From Trebonia sp963734665 (lineage in GTDB: Bacteria > Actinomycetota > Actinomycetes > Streptosporangiales > Streptosporangiaceae): DNA of 64,000 bases. This document shows, piece after piece, positions 23,769 through 32,499 of the stretch. The notes beneath the pieces are model-generated. The model searched no databases. It saw only the letters and a program-made list of their open reading frames with translations, and was not told where the DNA came from. Each line of letters begins with the position of its first letter. Positions within the stretch are counted from its first letter, which is position 1. A program made the position numbers and the translations under genes. The DNA is taken from assembly GCA_963734665.1 (NCBI GenBank), contig CAVTIR010000013.1:1798001-1862000 (forward strand), written 5' to 3'.

Positions 23769-25487
23769 TCACGCAGACGCCACCGCGCGGGTGCCTGCCC
23801 CGGTGCCGGCGTCCGTGGCGCGGGAGCGGGCGAGGGCGGCCGCGATCAGGCCGGAGAACAGCGGGTGCGGGCGGGTCGGGCGGGACAGGAACTCCGGGTG
23901 CGCCTGGGTGGCGACGAAGAACGGGTGCGCGTCGCGGGGCAGTTCGACGAACTCCACCAGGCGGCTGTCGGGCGACAGGCCGGAGAAGACCACGCCGGCC
24001 TGCTCCAGCTGGTCCCGGTAGGCGTTGTTGACCTCATAGCGGTGCCGGTGCCGCTCCTCGACCACGGGGGCGCCGCCGTAGAGCCCGCTGACGATCGTGC
24101 CGGGCTTCAGGCTTGCCGGGTACAGGCCGAGGCGCATCGTGCCGCCCATGTCCCTGTCTCCCGCGACGACGTCCTCCTGGTCGGCCATCGTGGCGACCAC
24201 CGGGTCGGGGGTTTCCGGGTCGAACTCGGCGCTGTTGGCGCCCTCGATGCCGGCGAGGTCGCGGGCGACCTCGATGACCATGCACTGCAGGCCGAGGCAG
24301 AGGCCGAGGATCGGGATGTTGTGCTCGCGGGCGTACCTGATCGCGCCGATCTTGCCCTCGATGCCGCGGACCCCGAACCCGCCGGGGATGAGGATGCCGT
24401 CCACGCCGTCGAGCTGGTTCGCGGCGTCGCCGGGGTTCTCGCAGTCGTCGCTGGTCACCCAGCGGATCGTGACCTTGGCGTCGTTGCCGAAGCCGCCGGC
24501 TTTGAGCGCCTCGGCCGGCGACAGGTAGGCGTCGGGCAGGTCGACGTACTTGCCGACCAGGGCGATGGTGATCGAGCGGGCCGGGCGGTGGACGCGCCTG
24601 AGCAGGTCATCCCAGGCGGACCAGTCGACGTCGTGGAAGGGAAGCTGGAGCTTGCGGACAATGTAGGCGTCGAGGCCCTCGCCGTGCAGGACCTTCGGGA
24701 TGTCGTAGATGGACGGGGCGTCCGGGGTGGAGACCACTGCCTCCTCGTCCACGTCGCACATCAGGGAGATCTTGCGCTTGAGGCCGTCGCTGATCGGCCG
24801 GTCGGAGCGGGCCACGATCGCGTCGGGCTGGATGCCGATCGACCGCAACGCCGCCACCGAGTGCTGGGTGGGCTTGGTCTTCAGCTCGCCGGACGGGCCG
24901 ATGTACGGGAGCAGGGAAACGTGGATGAAGAAGCAACGGTCCCTGCCGATCTCGTGGCGGATCTGGCGGATCGACTCAAGGAACGGCTGGGACTCGATGT
25001 CACCGACGGTACCGCCGACCTCGGTGATGACCACGTCCACGTCAGGGGCGGCCATGGCGAGGATGCGGGACTTTATCTCGTTGGTGATGTGCGGGATGAC
25101 CTGCACGGTGTCGCCGAGGTACTCGCCCCGCCGCTCCTTGGCGATCACGCTGGAGTAGACCTGGCCGGTCGTGACGTTCGCCTCGCCGGCGAGCCTGATG
25201 TCAAGGAACCGCTCATAGTGGCCCACGTCCAGGTCCGTCTCGGTGCCGTCATCTGTGACGAAGACCTCACCGTGCTGAAAGGGGTTCATCGTGCCGGGGT
25301 CTACGTTGAGGTAAGGGTCTAGCTTCTGCATCTTGACCCGCAGGCCCCGCATCTTGAGCAGGCGGCCGAGACTCGACGCGGTGAGGCCCTTGCCGAGGCT
25401 TGAGGCCACACCGCCGGTGACGAAGATGTGCTTGGTCTTGATGGGCCTTTGTGAGGCTAGCCTGGGCTGAGTCGGTGCAGCGGCCAA
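23769..25487 (-). CDS. pyrG: CTP synthase
   Basis: A 572-residue amidotransferase making CTP from UTP, ATP and glutamine. The synthase domain begins KHIFVTGGVASSLGKGLTAS and has LDPYLNVDPGTMNPFQHGEV. The class I glutaminase domain has the nucleophile Cys in ILGLCLGLQCM and the His/Glu in QAHPEFLSRP. It has a short, variable N-terminal lead of about 18 residues and an Ala-rich C-terminal tail. Full length and intact. Confidence 0.97.
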   Translation of the reverse strand: MAAAPTQPRLASQRPIKTKHIFVTGGVASSLGKGLTASSLGRLLKMRGLRVKMQKLDPYLNVDPGTMNPFQHGEVFVTDDGTETDLDVGHYERFLDIRLAGEANVTTGQVYSSVIAKERRGEYLGDTVQVIPHITNEIKSRILAMAAPDVDVVITEVGGTVGDIESQPFLESIRQIRHEIGRDRCFFIHVSLLPYIGPSGELKTKPTQHSVAALRSIGIQPDAIVARSDRPISDGLKRKISLMCDVDEEAVVSTPDAPSIYDIPKVLHGEGLDAYIVRKLQLPFHDVDWSAWDDLLRRVHRPARSITIALVGKYVDLPDAYLSPAEALKAGGFGNDAKVTIRWVTSDDCENPGDAANQLDGVDGILIPGGFGVRGIEGKIGAIRYAREHNIPILGLCLGLQCMVIEVARDLAGIEGANSAEFDPETPDPVVATMADQEDVVAGDRDMGGTMRLGLYPASLKPGTIVSGLYGGAPVVEERHRHRYEVNNAYRDQLEQAGVVFSGLSPDSRLVEFVELPRDAHPFFVATQAHPEFLSRPTRPHPLFSGLIAAALARSRATDAGTGAGTRAVASA

Positions 25488-25667
25488 GATGTGCTCCCGT
25501 GGTCGACAATGTGGCGGCGTAAATCCGCTGGTCCACGGGCCACCAGGATAACACGGGACCGGTGTATAACCTGGCCAGCTCTTTGTACTCGTGATTTTCC
25601 TGTGGAACGACCCCGCGATGTCCGTAGCAGGCGGGCCTGAACCGCTTCCTCCGCCCAGCCGGGAGGC

Positions 25668-26573
25668 TCAGCCGTGGGCGGCCTGGGGTGCGTGGCCTTC
25701 CTCGTGGCCGTGCGCGTGCGCTGGCGCGTGGTCCACCTCGCCGAACCTCGCCAGCATGACCGCGCTCGCGACGGCGACGGAGAAGCCCACCACCGCCACC
25801 GGGGCCAGGCCGTGCCTGGTGGTGTCGCCGAGGAAGAGCACGCCGACGACCGCAGGCGGGAGTGTCTCTGCGAGGACGACCGCCGAGGTCGCGACGGTGA
25901 CGCTGCCGCTTTCCAGCGCCGTGGCGTAGAAGACGAACGACACGATGCCGGCCGCCGCGACCGCGTACGCCGCGGGGTCGCGCACCAGCGTGAGCGGCGC
26001 GAAGCCGTTGAGTACCCGGGCCGCGATGCCGACCGCGCCGAAGCCGAAGCCGGCGATCGTGCCGAGCACCAGGGTGCGCGACGGGTCGCGCAGCAACCGC
26101 GCGGCGATCAACCCGGCGAGGCCGAGGGCCGCGGTCGCGACGATCAGCCCGATCTTGAAGGCGACGCCGGCGTGGCTGGCGCCCTCGGCGCCGGCGGACG
26201 AGCCGAGCAGGCCCACGCCGGCCACCACGCCGATCACCGCGAGCCACTCCCGCAGGGACAGCGTGGCGCCGATGAGCAGCGTGGCGAGAACCGCGACCAC
26301 CGCGAGGTTGGCCGCCACCATCGCCTGGACGGCGAACAGCGGCAGCCGGCGCAGCGCGACAAGCTGGGCGACGAAGCCGAGGAGGTCGATGACGACGCTC
26401 ACGACGAACCGCCACTGGCTCAGCATGCGCGGCACCAGGCCAGGGTCGATGCCACCGACGCTGGCCTGGGCCCGCGACCGGTTGCTTGCCTCGCGCACGG
26501 CAACCGCCTGCATGACCGAGGCGACCCCGTAGCACAGCGCCGCGACAACGGCGGCAGCGAGGCTAATGAGCAC
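25668..26573 (-). CDS. DMT-superfamily membrane transporter with histidine-rich tail
   Basis: A 301-residue protein with about ten helices arranged as two five-helix repeats, as in EamA/DMT transporters (LISLAAAVVAALCYGVASVM at the start, LAETLPPAVVGVLFLGDTT in the second half). The C-terminus ends DHAPAHAHGHEEGHAPQAAH-G: seven histidines in about 22 residues, a likely metal-binding tail on the cytoplasmic or outer side. Substrate unknown. It is transcribed alone, between pyrG and an acetyltransferase. Confidence 0.78.
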   Translation of the reverse strand: MLISLAAAVVAALCYGVASVMQAVAVREASNRSRAQASVGGIDPGLVPRMLSQWRFVVSVVIDLLGFVAQLVALRRLPLFAVQAMVAANLAVVAVLATLLIGATLSLREWLAVIGVVAGVGLLGSSAGAEGASHAGVAFKIGLIVATAALGLAGLIAARLLRDPSRTLVLGTIAGFGFGAVGIAARVLNGFAPLTLVRDPAAYAVAAAGIVSFVFYATALESGSVTVATSAVVLAETLPPAVVGVLFLGDTTRHGLAPVAVVGFSVAVASAVMLARFGEVDHAPAHAHGHEEGHAPQAAHG

Positions 26574-26652
26574 ACCCTCAGCCTACCCGGCAGCGAGAAG
26601 GCACTCAGGAAGTCGTCAGCTCGCATCCAGACAGGGGTCGTCCGCCCGCAGG

Positions 26653-27618
26653 CTAACGCAGGGCGTTCGCCGGGCGAGCTTCCCAGCTGGTCCACAAGGG
26701 GCGGTAGCCCATCCGGTACCAGAACGGGGCCGACAACGGGTTGACCTGGCTGTGGTGCAACAGCGTGACGGCGACGCCCATGCCGTCGAGCCTGGCATGC
26801 AGGTTCCGCACGAGGGCGGCGCCGATCCCGGTGCCCCGTTCCTGGCCATCGACGAACATCGTCTGCAGGTAGGCCGCCGGGGTCTTGCTTGTCATGCCCG
26901 CGATCCAGCCCGCCTCCTGGGGCGGCTGGGCGACCAGGAGGCCGACCGCACGGCCGTTCCGCTCGGCCAGCCAGGTCCAGGGGTCGGGGCGGGCGAGGCT
27001 GTCGCGGATCTCGTCGCGGACCAGCCGGGCGGTGGCGGCCCGCCATACCGGGCCGCCGAAGTGCATGTCGTAGCGGATGAGGCGCAGTTCCAGGTCGAGC
27101 ACGTGTTCTTCGTCCGCTGGGCCGGCGGCGCGGATCGTCACGCCATAGGCGCGCCGCGGTGCGGACGGCGGGCCGCTCGGCCGGGTGCGGGCGGCGATCA
27201 CCGTAAGCGGCTGCAGGCCGTGCCGCAGGAGGGGCTGGATACCAGTGATGTCCAGGCTCGGCCAGACCACGCTCGCCGACGTATCGGGGCCACGGGCGGC
27301 GCCGACGCCGGCCAGGTGATCACGCCACTGGGCGAGCAGGAGGCCGGCCGTGCTCGCGATGTCCTGGCCGGGCAGCCGGGGAACCAGCGTGAACCGGTCG
27401 GCCGCGCCCCAGGTCTGGTTCAGCGACTGCGGCGAGATGTGCTGGTGGACGCACACCCCCAGGCCGGCCATGCGGCCGTTGTCGCCGGTGACGACGAGCG
27501 GCTCCCCGCAGCCCGTCGGCAGCGTCCCCGGGTCGGGCAGCAGCGGGTCGATGGCATGCCAGCGACGGCCGACCGCGCGGTTAATGTCGCGCACCGCCTC
27601 GCGGACCACCCAGGGCAT
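26653..27618 (-). CDS. GNAT family N-acetyltransferase
   Basis: About 321 residues, with a GNAT domain in the C-terminal half. Acetyl-CoA-binding motif A is visible as YLQTMFVDGQERGTGIGAAL, and the following LHHSQVNPLSAPFWYRMGYR is the usual motif B. The N-terminal half (residues 1-150) is a degenerate GNAT-like or unrelated domain, so the protein may be a tandem GNAT. The start could also be GTG/ATG at 27642. Substrate unknown. Confidence 0.8.
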   Translation of the reverse strand: MPWVVREAVRDINRAVGRRWHAIDPLLPDPGTLPTGCGEPLVVTGDNGRMAGLGVCVHQHISPQSLNQTWGAADRFTLVPRLPGQDIASTAGLLLAQWRDHLAGVGAARGPDTSASVVWPSLDITGIQPLLRHGLQPLTVIAARTRPSGPPSAPRRAYGVTIRAAGPADEEHVLDLELRLIRYDMHFGGPVWRAATARLVRDEIRDSLARPDPWTWLAERNGRAVGLLVAQPPQEAGWIAGMTSKTPAAYLQTMFVDGQERGTGIGAALVRNLHARLDGMGVAVTLLHHSQVNPLSAPFWYRMGYRPLWTSWEARPANALR

Positions 27619-27840
27619 GTGCTGCACTCTACCGTCCGGCAAATCCGCTCTTATGGGGCGTTGCCACGGTTGCTGGCTCAGCCATACGCGAGACAGCGAG
27701 GCAGGAACCCGTTCGGACTGCTCTTACTTTGATCTTTGCGGCTTTTTCAGGGCCTGGCATGAGATCGGTCCGGTAGCTTCCGCCCGCCCGCACAAACCCG
27801 GCAAGAGCGGCATATCGTTCACCTGCCGGGACGTCGGCAC

Positions 27841-27895
27841 GTGAACCCCGTGGAGTTCGGAAGCTCAGCACTCGAAGGCACCGAACAGGGTTCAC
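27841..27895. terminator. Nested hairpin downstream of uvrB
   Basis: GTGAACCC (27841-27848) pairs with GGGTTCAC near 27888-27895, and inside it GTTCGG pairs with CCGAAC. It lies 8 bases after the uvrB stop, reading leftward. Confidence 0.65.
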
Positions 27896-27902
27896 CCCCG
27901 CA

Positions 27903-30026
27903 TCAAACGCCCGCCGCCTCCATTCCCCTGAGTTCGCGCTTGAGTTCCTTGATCTCGTCGCGGAGGCGGGCCGCGGCCTCGAACTGGAGCTCTGCGGCGG
28001 CCGCGTGCATCTGCTCGGTGAGCTGGCTGATCAGCGATACCAAATCGCCGCGTGCCTCTCCCCTTATCCCTGGCGAGGACTCCCCCGCGCCCTGGGCAGC
28101 CGCGCGGGCGCGCGACGACAGGCCGGGGACCGGGGACTTGCCGCGGGACTGCTGGCGGCCGCCGCCGCCGATCAGCTCCTGGGTGTCGGCGTCCTCGCGG
28201 ATGATCGCGTCGAGGATGTCTGCGATCTTCTTCCGCAGCGGCTGCGGGTCGATGCCGTTGGCGGTGTTGTAGGCGACCTGCTTCTCGCGGCGCCGGTTGG
28301 TCTCGTCGATCGCGTGCTGCATGGCGTTCGTGACCTTGTCGGCGTACATGTGGACTTCGCCGTTGATGTTCCGCGCAGCGCGGCCGATCGTCTGGATCAG
28401 GCTCGTGGGCGAGCGGAGGAAGCCTTCCTTGTCCGCGTCGAGGATGGCGACGAGGGACACCTCGGGCAGGTCGAGGCCCTCGCGGAGCAGGTTGATGCCG
28501 ACGAGCACGTCGTACTCGCCGAGCCGCAGCTCTCGCAGCAGCTCGATCCGGCGCAGCGTGTCGACCTCGCTGTGCAGGTACCGTGCCCGGACGCCGCTCT
28601 CAAGCAGGTAGTCGGTGAGGTCCTCGGACATCTTCTTGGTGAGGGTGGTGACGAGGACGCGCTCGTTCTTCTCGGTGCGCAGCCTGATCTCCTCGAGGAG
28701 GTCGTCGATCTGGCCCTTGGTGGGCTTGATGATGACCTGGGGGTCGACGAGGCCGGTGGGCCTGATGACCTGCTCGACGACGTCGCCGCCGACCCGCTGC
28801 AGCTCGTACGGGCCTGGCGTGGCGGACAGGTAGATCGTCTGGCCGATTCGCTCGGTGAACTCATCCCAGGTCAGCGGGCGGTTGTCGCTCGCGCTAGGCA
28901 GCCGGAAGCCATGGTCGACCAGCATCCGCTTGCGGGAGGCGTCACCCTCGTACATCGCGCCGATCTGCGGGACGGTCTGGTGCGACTCGTCGACCACGAG
29001 CACGAAGTCCTCGGGGAAGTAGTCGAGGAGCGTGTTCGGCGGGGAGCCCTGCTCGCGGCCGTCGATGTGCCGCGAGTAGTTCTCGATGCCGGAGCAGCTG
29101 CCGACCTGGCGCATCATCTCGATGTCGTAGGTGGTGCGCATCCGCAGCCGCTGCGCTTCCAGCAGCTTGCCCTGCCGTTCGAACTCGGCGAGCCGCTCGG
29201 CCAGTTCGGCCTCGATGCCGGCGATGGCGCGCCCCATCCGCTCCTCGCCGGCGACGTAGTGCGTCGCGGGGAAGACGTAGAGCTCCGCGTCCTCGCTGAC
29301 CACCTCGCCGGTCAGCGGGTGCAGCGTGGACAGCCGCTCGATCTCGTCGCCGAACATCTCGATCCGGACGGCGAGCTCCTCGTACTGCGGGATGATCTCG
29401 ATGGTGTCGCCGCGGACCCGGAACGTGCCGCGGGTGAAGGCGATGTCGTTGCGGGCGTACTGCATGCCGACCAGCTTGCGGAGCAACTGGTCGCGCTCCA
29501 TGGTGTCGCCGAGCTTGACCTTGAGCATGCGGTCGACGTACTCCTGCGGCGTGCCCAGCCCGTAGATGCAAGAGACGGAGGCGACGACGATGGTGTCCCT
29601 ACGGGTCAGCAGGCTGTTAGTCGCGGAGTGGCGCAGCCGTTCCACCTCGTCGTTGATCGAGGAGTCCTTCTCGATGTAGGTATCGGTCTGCGGGATGTAC
29701 GCCTCGGGCTGGTAATAGTCGTAGTAGGAGACGAAGTACTCGACCGCGTTCCTCGGCATCATCTCGCGCAGCTCGTTGGCGAACTGCGCGGCGAGGGTCT
29801 TGTTGGGCAGCATGACGAGGACGGGGCGCTGGAGCTGCTCCGCCACCCACGCGACCGTCGCCGTCTTGCCGGTGCCGGTCGCACCGAGCAGGACGGTGTC
29901 CTTCTCCCCGTCGGCGATCCGCTCGGTGATCTGGGCGATCGCGGTCGGCTGGTCGCCCGCCGGGATCATCTCGGTGACGACCTCGAACGGCGCCACCTTC
30001 CGCTGCAGGTCGGTTACCGGACGCAT
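27903..30026 (-). CDS. uvrB: UvrABC excision nuclease subunit B
   Basis: A 707-residue DNA damage recognition helicase subunit. Walker A is VLLGATGTGKTATVAWVAEQ, the beta-hairpin region YYDYYQPEAYIPQTDTYIEK, Walker B DESH, and the motif V/VI region GLDLPEVSLVAILDADKEGF and QTIGRAARN. It ends with a UVR domain (LQFEAAARLRDEIKELKREL) that binds UvrC. I chose ATG 30026, with GAGGAGGTGG upstream. A lineage-specific linker of about 45 residues (GGGGRQQSRGKSPVPGLSSR) precedes the UVR domain. Confidence 0.97.
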   Translation of the reverse strand: MRPVTDLQRKVAPFEVVTEMIPAGDQPTAIAQITERIADGEKDTVLLGATGTGKTATVAWVAEQLQRPVLVMLPNKTLAAQFANELREMMPRNAVEYFVSYYDYYQPEAYIPQTDTYIEKDSSINDEVERLRHSATNSLLTRRDTIVVASVSCIYGLGTPQEYVDRMLKVKLGDTMERDQLLRKLVGMQYARNDIAFTRGTFRVRGDTIEIIPQYEELAVRIEMFGDEIERLSTLHPLTGEVVSEDAELYVFPATHYVAGEERMGRAIAGIEAELAERLAEFERQGKLLEAQRLRMRTTYDIEMMRQVGSCSGIENYSRHIDGREQGSPPNTLLDYFPEDFVLVVDESHQTVPQIGAMYEGDASRKRMLVDHGFRLPSASDNRPLTWDEFTERIGQTIYLSATPGPYELQRVGGDVVEQVIRPTGLVDPQVIIKPTKGQIDDLLEEIRLRTEKNERVLVTTLTKKMSEDLTDYLLESGVRARYLHSEVDTLRRIELLRELRLGEYDVLVGINLLREGLDLPEVSLVAILDADKEGFLRSPTSLIQTIGRAARNINGEVHMYADKVTNAMQHAIDETNRRREKQVAYNTANGIDPQPLRKKIADILDAIIREDADTQELIGGGGRQQSRGKSPVPGLSSRARAAAQGAGESSPGIRGEARGDLVSLISQLTEQMHAAAAELQFEAAARLRDEIKELKRELRGMEAAGV

Positions 30027-30145
30027 GGCGCCACCTCCTCGATTGAGCCGCCTATCACTCTCGGGGGACAGCACGTCTCCCCGTGACGGCGCATCATTTC
30101 AACTCTACGGCGGGGGTCTGACATTCCATCCGGCCCGAAGGCAGA

Positions 30146-30259
30146 GAGGTGCTCCAGATCGCCGAACCCTGGCGGCCGTACCGCAGCCTGGCGACCGCGT
30201 ACCTGTTCCAGGTCGCGCTTGAGGATCCCGCGGCGCCCTCGCCCGTCCGGAGCAGCTGA
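30146..30259 (+). pseudogene. AlkA-type DNA glycosylase C-terminal remnant
   Basis: An open stretch reads EVLQIAEPWRPYRSLATAYL then FQVALEDPAAPSPVRSS and a stop. This is the conserved C-terminal helix of AlkA/DNA-3-methyladenine glycosylase II (A-E-x-W-R-P-x-R-x-x-A-x-x-Y-L). An in-frame TGA lies at 30119 and no upstream part is found, so about 85 percent of the gene is missing. It sits behind the divergent start of uvrB. Confidence 0.5.
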
Positions 30260-30347
30260 TCCTGACCCGCGCCAGGCTTATCGGATACCGGCAGCAGCGG
30301 AGATATTGCGGAACGTCACTAAGTGCGGCTTGCCGACCGTGCGGGAG

Positions 30348-31391
30348 CTACGCCCAGCCGTCAAGGACGCGGTCGATGTCCGGCCTTACCTGGGTCCGGG
30401 CTTCTTCGCGGGGAACGCCGGACATCAGCAGAGCGTCGTACTCGGTGTCCTCGTGCCGCACCGACGCCACTACGGCCAGCGTAAGGGCCTTCTCGTCCAG
30501 CGACCGGCCCGCCGCCGAGCGGCCCACCCGGCCGCTGCCCCGCAAACCCGTGTGCCTGGCGATCGCCCCGGCACGCTCGGCGGGGCAGCCGGGGAACAAC
30601 CGGGCGATCTCCGCGACGAAACGGGCCTGCAACTCCAGGTCCTCGCCAGCCCGGCGCTCGGCGTCCCGTTCCCTGCGCCGCATCCGGGCGTCCTCGTCGG
30701 CCAGGCACTGCTCTTCGGCTTGTCCGAGCGCCGGTTCCTCCACCAGCAGGCCCTGCCGCTCGTACCGCTTGCGTGCCCTGCTCCACCGGACTACCACCGC
30801 CGACAGGGCGCTGGCCTTCTTCGCCCGGCGGGTAAGCGCGGCATCGCCTGATGGCAGGAACACCAGGTGATCCATGTCGGCGCACCCCAGGCAGAGCGGC
30901 CCCTTATCGTCCATGATGAGCAGATCACCGGTGCCACCGCACTCGGCGCAGGTCCAGTCCTTGACCGGCTGGACGACAACCAGGTCAGGCGGGGCGGCCT
31001 GACGCTCGACGATCCGCTCGCGCCGCTCGGCGGGCACGTCAGCGGAAATCCACTGCGACCGCCAAGCGGCCTCCTCGATCGGCTCCCCATTGGTGAAGAA
31101 ACGCAGCCGACGCCGATCCCTGGTGGCTGAGACGTAGTCCGTATCGATTCGCGTCAGGCCACGCGCCTGCGCCCATTCGTGAAGGTACATGATCAGGTCA
31201 ATGAGCCGGTCGTCGTGCACGGGCAGGAAGTGCTCAAGGTCATCGACGCGCCCGCGCCGCCAGTCCTCCAGGTTGCTCGCCTGCAGCCAGCCGATACCGA
31301 CGCACACGTCGACGGGCGTGACAAATTTCTGCCGGGCCAGCGCCGCCGCAGCGGCCGCCTCCACCCGTGTCCTGAGATTCGCCTGGCTCAC
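30348..31391 (-). CDS. DUF2293 domain protein with zinc-finger-like motif
   Basis: About 347 residues from GTG 31391; the open frame to 31739 overlaps the next gene and is not used. The middle has CAECGGTGDLLIMDDKGPLC then LGCADMDHLVFLPSGD, giving CxxC...CxxC, probably a zinc site. The C-terminal 90 residues match DUF2293 (RFVAEIARLFPGCPAERAGA, RHTGLRGSGRVGRSAAG). DUF2293 proteins are of unknown function; a link to tRNA or nucleic acid binding is conjecture. Confidence 0.75.
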   Translation of the reverse strand: MSQANLRTRVEAAAAAALARQKFVTPVDVCVGIGWLQASNLEDWRRGRVDDLEHFLPVHDDRLIDLIMYLHEWAQARGLTRIDTDYVSATRDRRRLRFFTNGEPIEEAAWRSQWISADVPAERRERIVERQAAPPDLVVVQPVKDWTCAECGGTGDLLIMDDKGPLCLGCADMDHLVFLPSGDAALTRRAKKASALSAVVVRWSRARKRYERQGLLVEEPALGQAEEQCLADEDARMRRRERDAERRAGEDLELQARFVAEIARLFPGCPAERAGAIARHTGLRGSGRVGRSAAGRSLDEKALTLAVVASVRHEDTEYDALLMSGVPREEARTQVRPDIDRVLDGWA

Positions 31392-31558
31392 GAAACCGAG
31401 CCTAACGCCGGAGACGGGCACGCGGGCGATGACCACAACAGCCTCTGAATCAGCTAGCCGTCGGCCACGGCGGGATGTCGAGTGCGTGGCCCTCGTATGC
31501 GAACTGGCGCAGCAGGGTTTCCAGGAGAGGCATCTCTTTCGCGCTCTCGGCGGCCGGG

Positions 31559-32260
31559 CTAGCCCGGCGGTCGGCCGATCCCGGCCATGAAGTGGAAATT
31601 GCCCTCGCCTACGGTCTTGCGCAGGGTAGCCAAGATGGCGAACATGTCGTCGTGCGGCCCCTGCATGTACACCGGCACCCCGTCGCGTCCGAACGCGATA
31701 TCGCTGGAACCGTTCCACTCGCCCAGGATGTGCGCGCACTTGGCGAAGTCGGAATGCGGCTCAAGGCCCATACCGCGCGCGTAGTCCACTGCACCGAAGA
31801 CCAAGTGCTGAGCCAGGTCGAGAGGCGCCGGCACCGGCGTGTGCTTCGTGGCGCTGAATACGTGGCTCACGAAATCCGGCAGCCGGCGCCTGTCCATCGA
31901 CTTGGGGCCGATGCAGTTCTTGACGCCCAGGCACCAGGTGTCGACCAGGTAGGCGCACGCGGTCACGGAGCTGCCATGTTCCCGCGCGACAACGACGTCC
32001 ACCAGGCCAGCGTCGTTCTCGCTCGCGGCCTGGACGCCCGGCCAGTCGGAATGACCGTTCACCGTGAGCCGCGCGGCCCAGCTGTCGCTGACCCAGCATC
32101 CGGCCACCGCTGCCTCGACCTTCGGAGCGGCCGCGCCGACGGCCCTGATGAGCGGCGCCACTTCGGCAGGCTTGAGACCGAGCGCACGGGCGATCTCCTT
32201 GGGGGTTCGTCCGCTGCGACGGAGTTCGGCAACACGCTCGATGAGTTCCGGACTTGGCAT
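31559..32260 (-). CDS. HTH-containing protein of unknown function
   Basis: A 233-residue protein. Residues 5-45 look like a Hin/sigma-type helix-turn-helix (IERVAELRRSGRTPKEIARA, LGLKPAEVAPLIRAV). The remainder has no domain I recognise; it contains AYLVDTWCLGVKNCIGPKSM and ends with GEGNFHFMAGIGR. Cysteines at WCLGVKNC are suggestive of metal or redox use. Probably cytoplasmic. Its upstream region overlaps no other gene. Confidence 0.6.
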   Translation of the reverse strand: MPSPELIERVAELRRSGRTPKEIARALGLKPAEVAPLIRAVGAAAPKVEAAVAGCWVSDSWAARLTVNGHSDWPGVQAASENDAGLVDVVVAREHGSSVTACAYLVDTWCLGVKNCIGPKSMDRRRLPDFVSHVFSATKHTPVPAPLDLAQHLVFGAVDYARGMGLEPHSDFAKCAHILGEWNGSSDIAFGRDGVPVYMQGPHDDMFAILATLRKTVGEGNFHFMAGIGRPPG

Positions 32261-32499
32261 GCAGTTCAGTATCGCGTAGTTCCGCCCAGCGTGCGGGCTT
32301 AAGACCGCCGAATTCGGGCGGGCGCGGTCAACGCAAAGATCCGCGGCTGCCCACTGACCGTCAGTTCACTCGCAACCGCATCACGATCACCCTCCACGTC
32401 CGCCCTCACCGGCCGAAAGATCAAGATCTTTATCCCGAACGTATCGGGCTGACTCCGCGCAACGATCATCCAGGCCGTCACCGCGGACAGCGGGCAACC

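Noticed and set aside
28005..30086. Long plus-strand open frame of 693 codons
   Set aside because: Exact antisense of uvrB, with Asp/Val/Leu-rich repetitive content typical of the mirror frame of a real gene.
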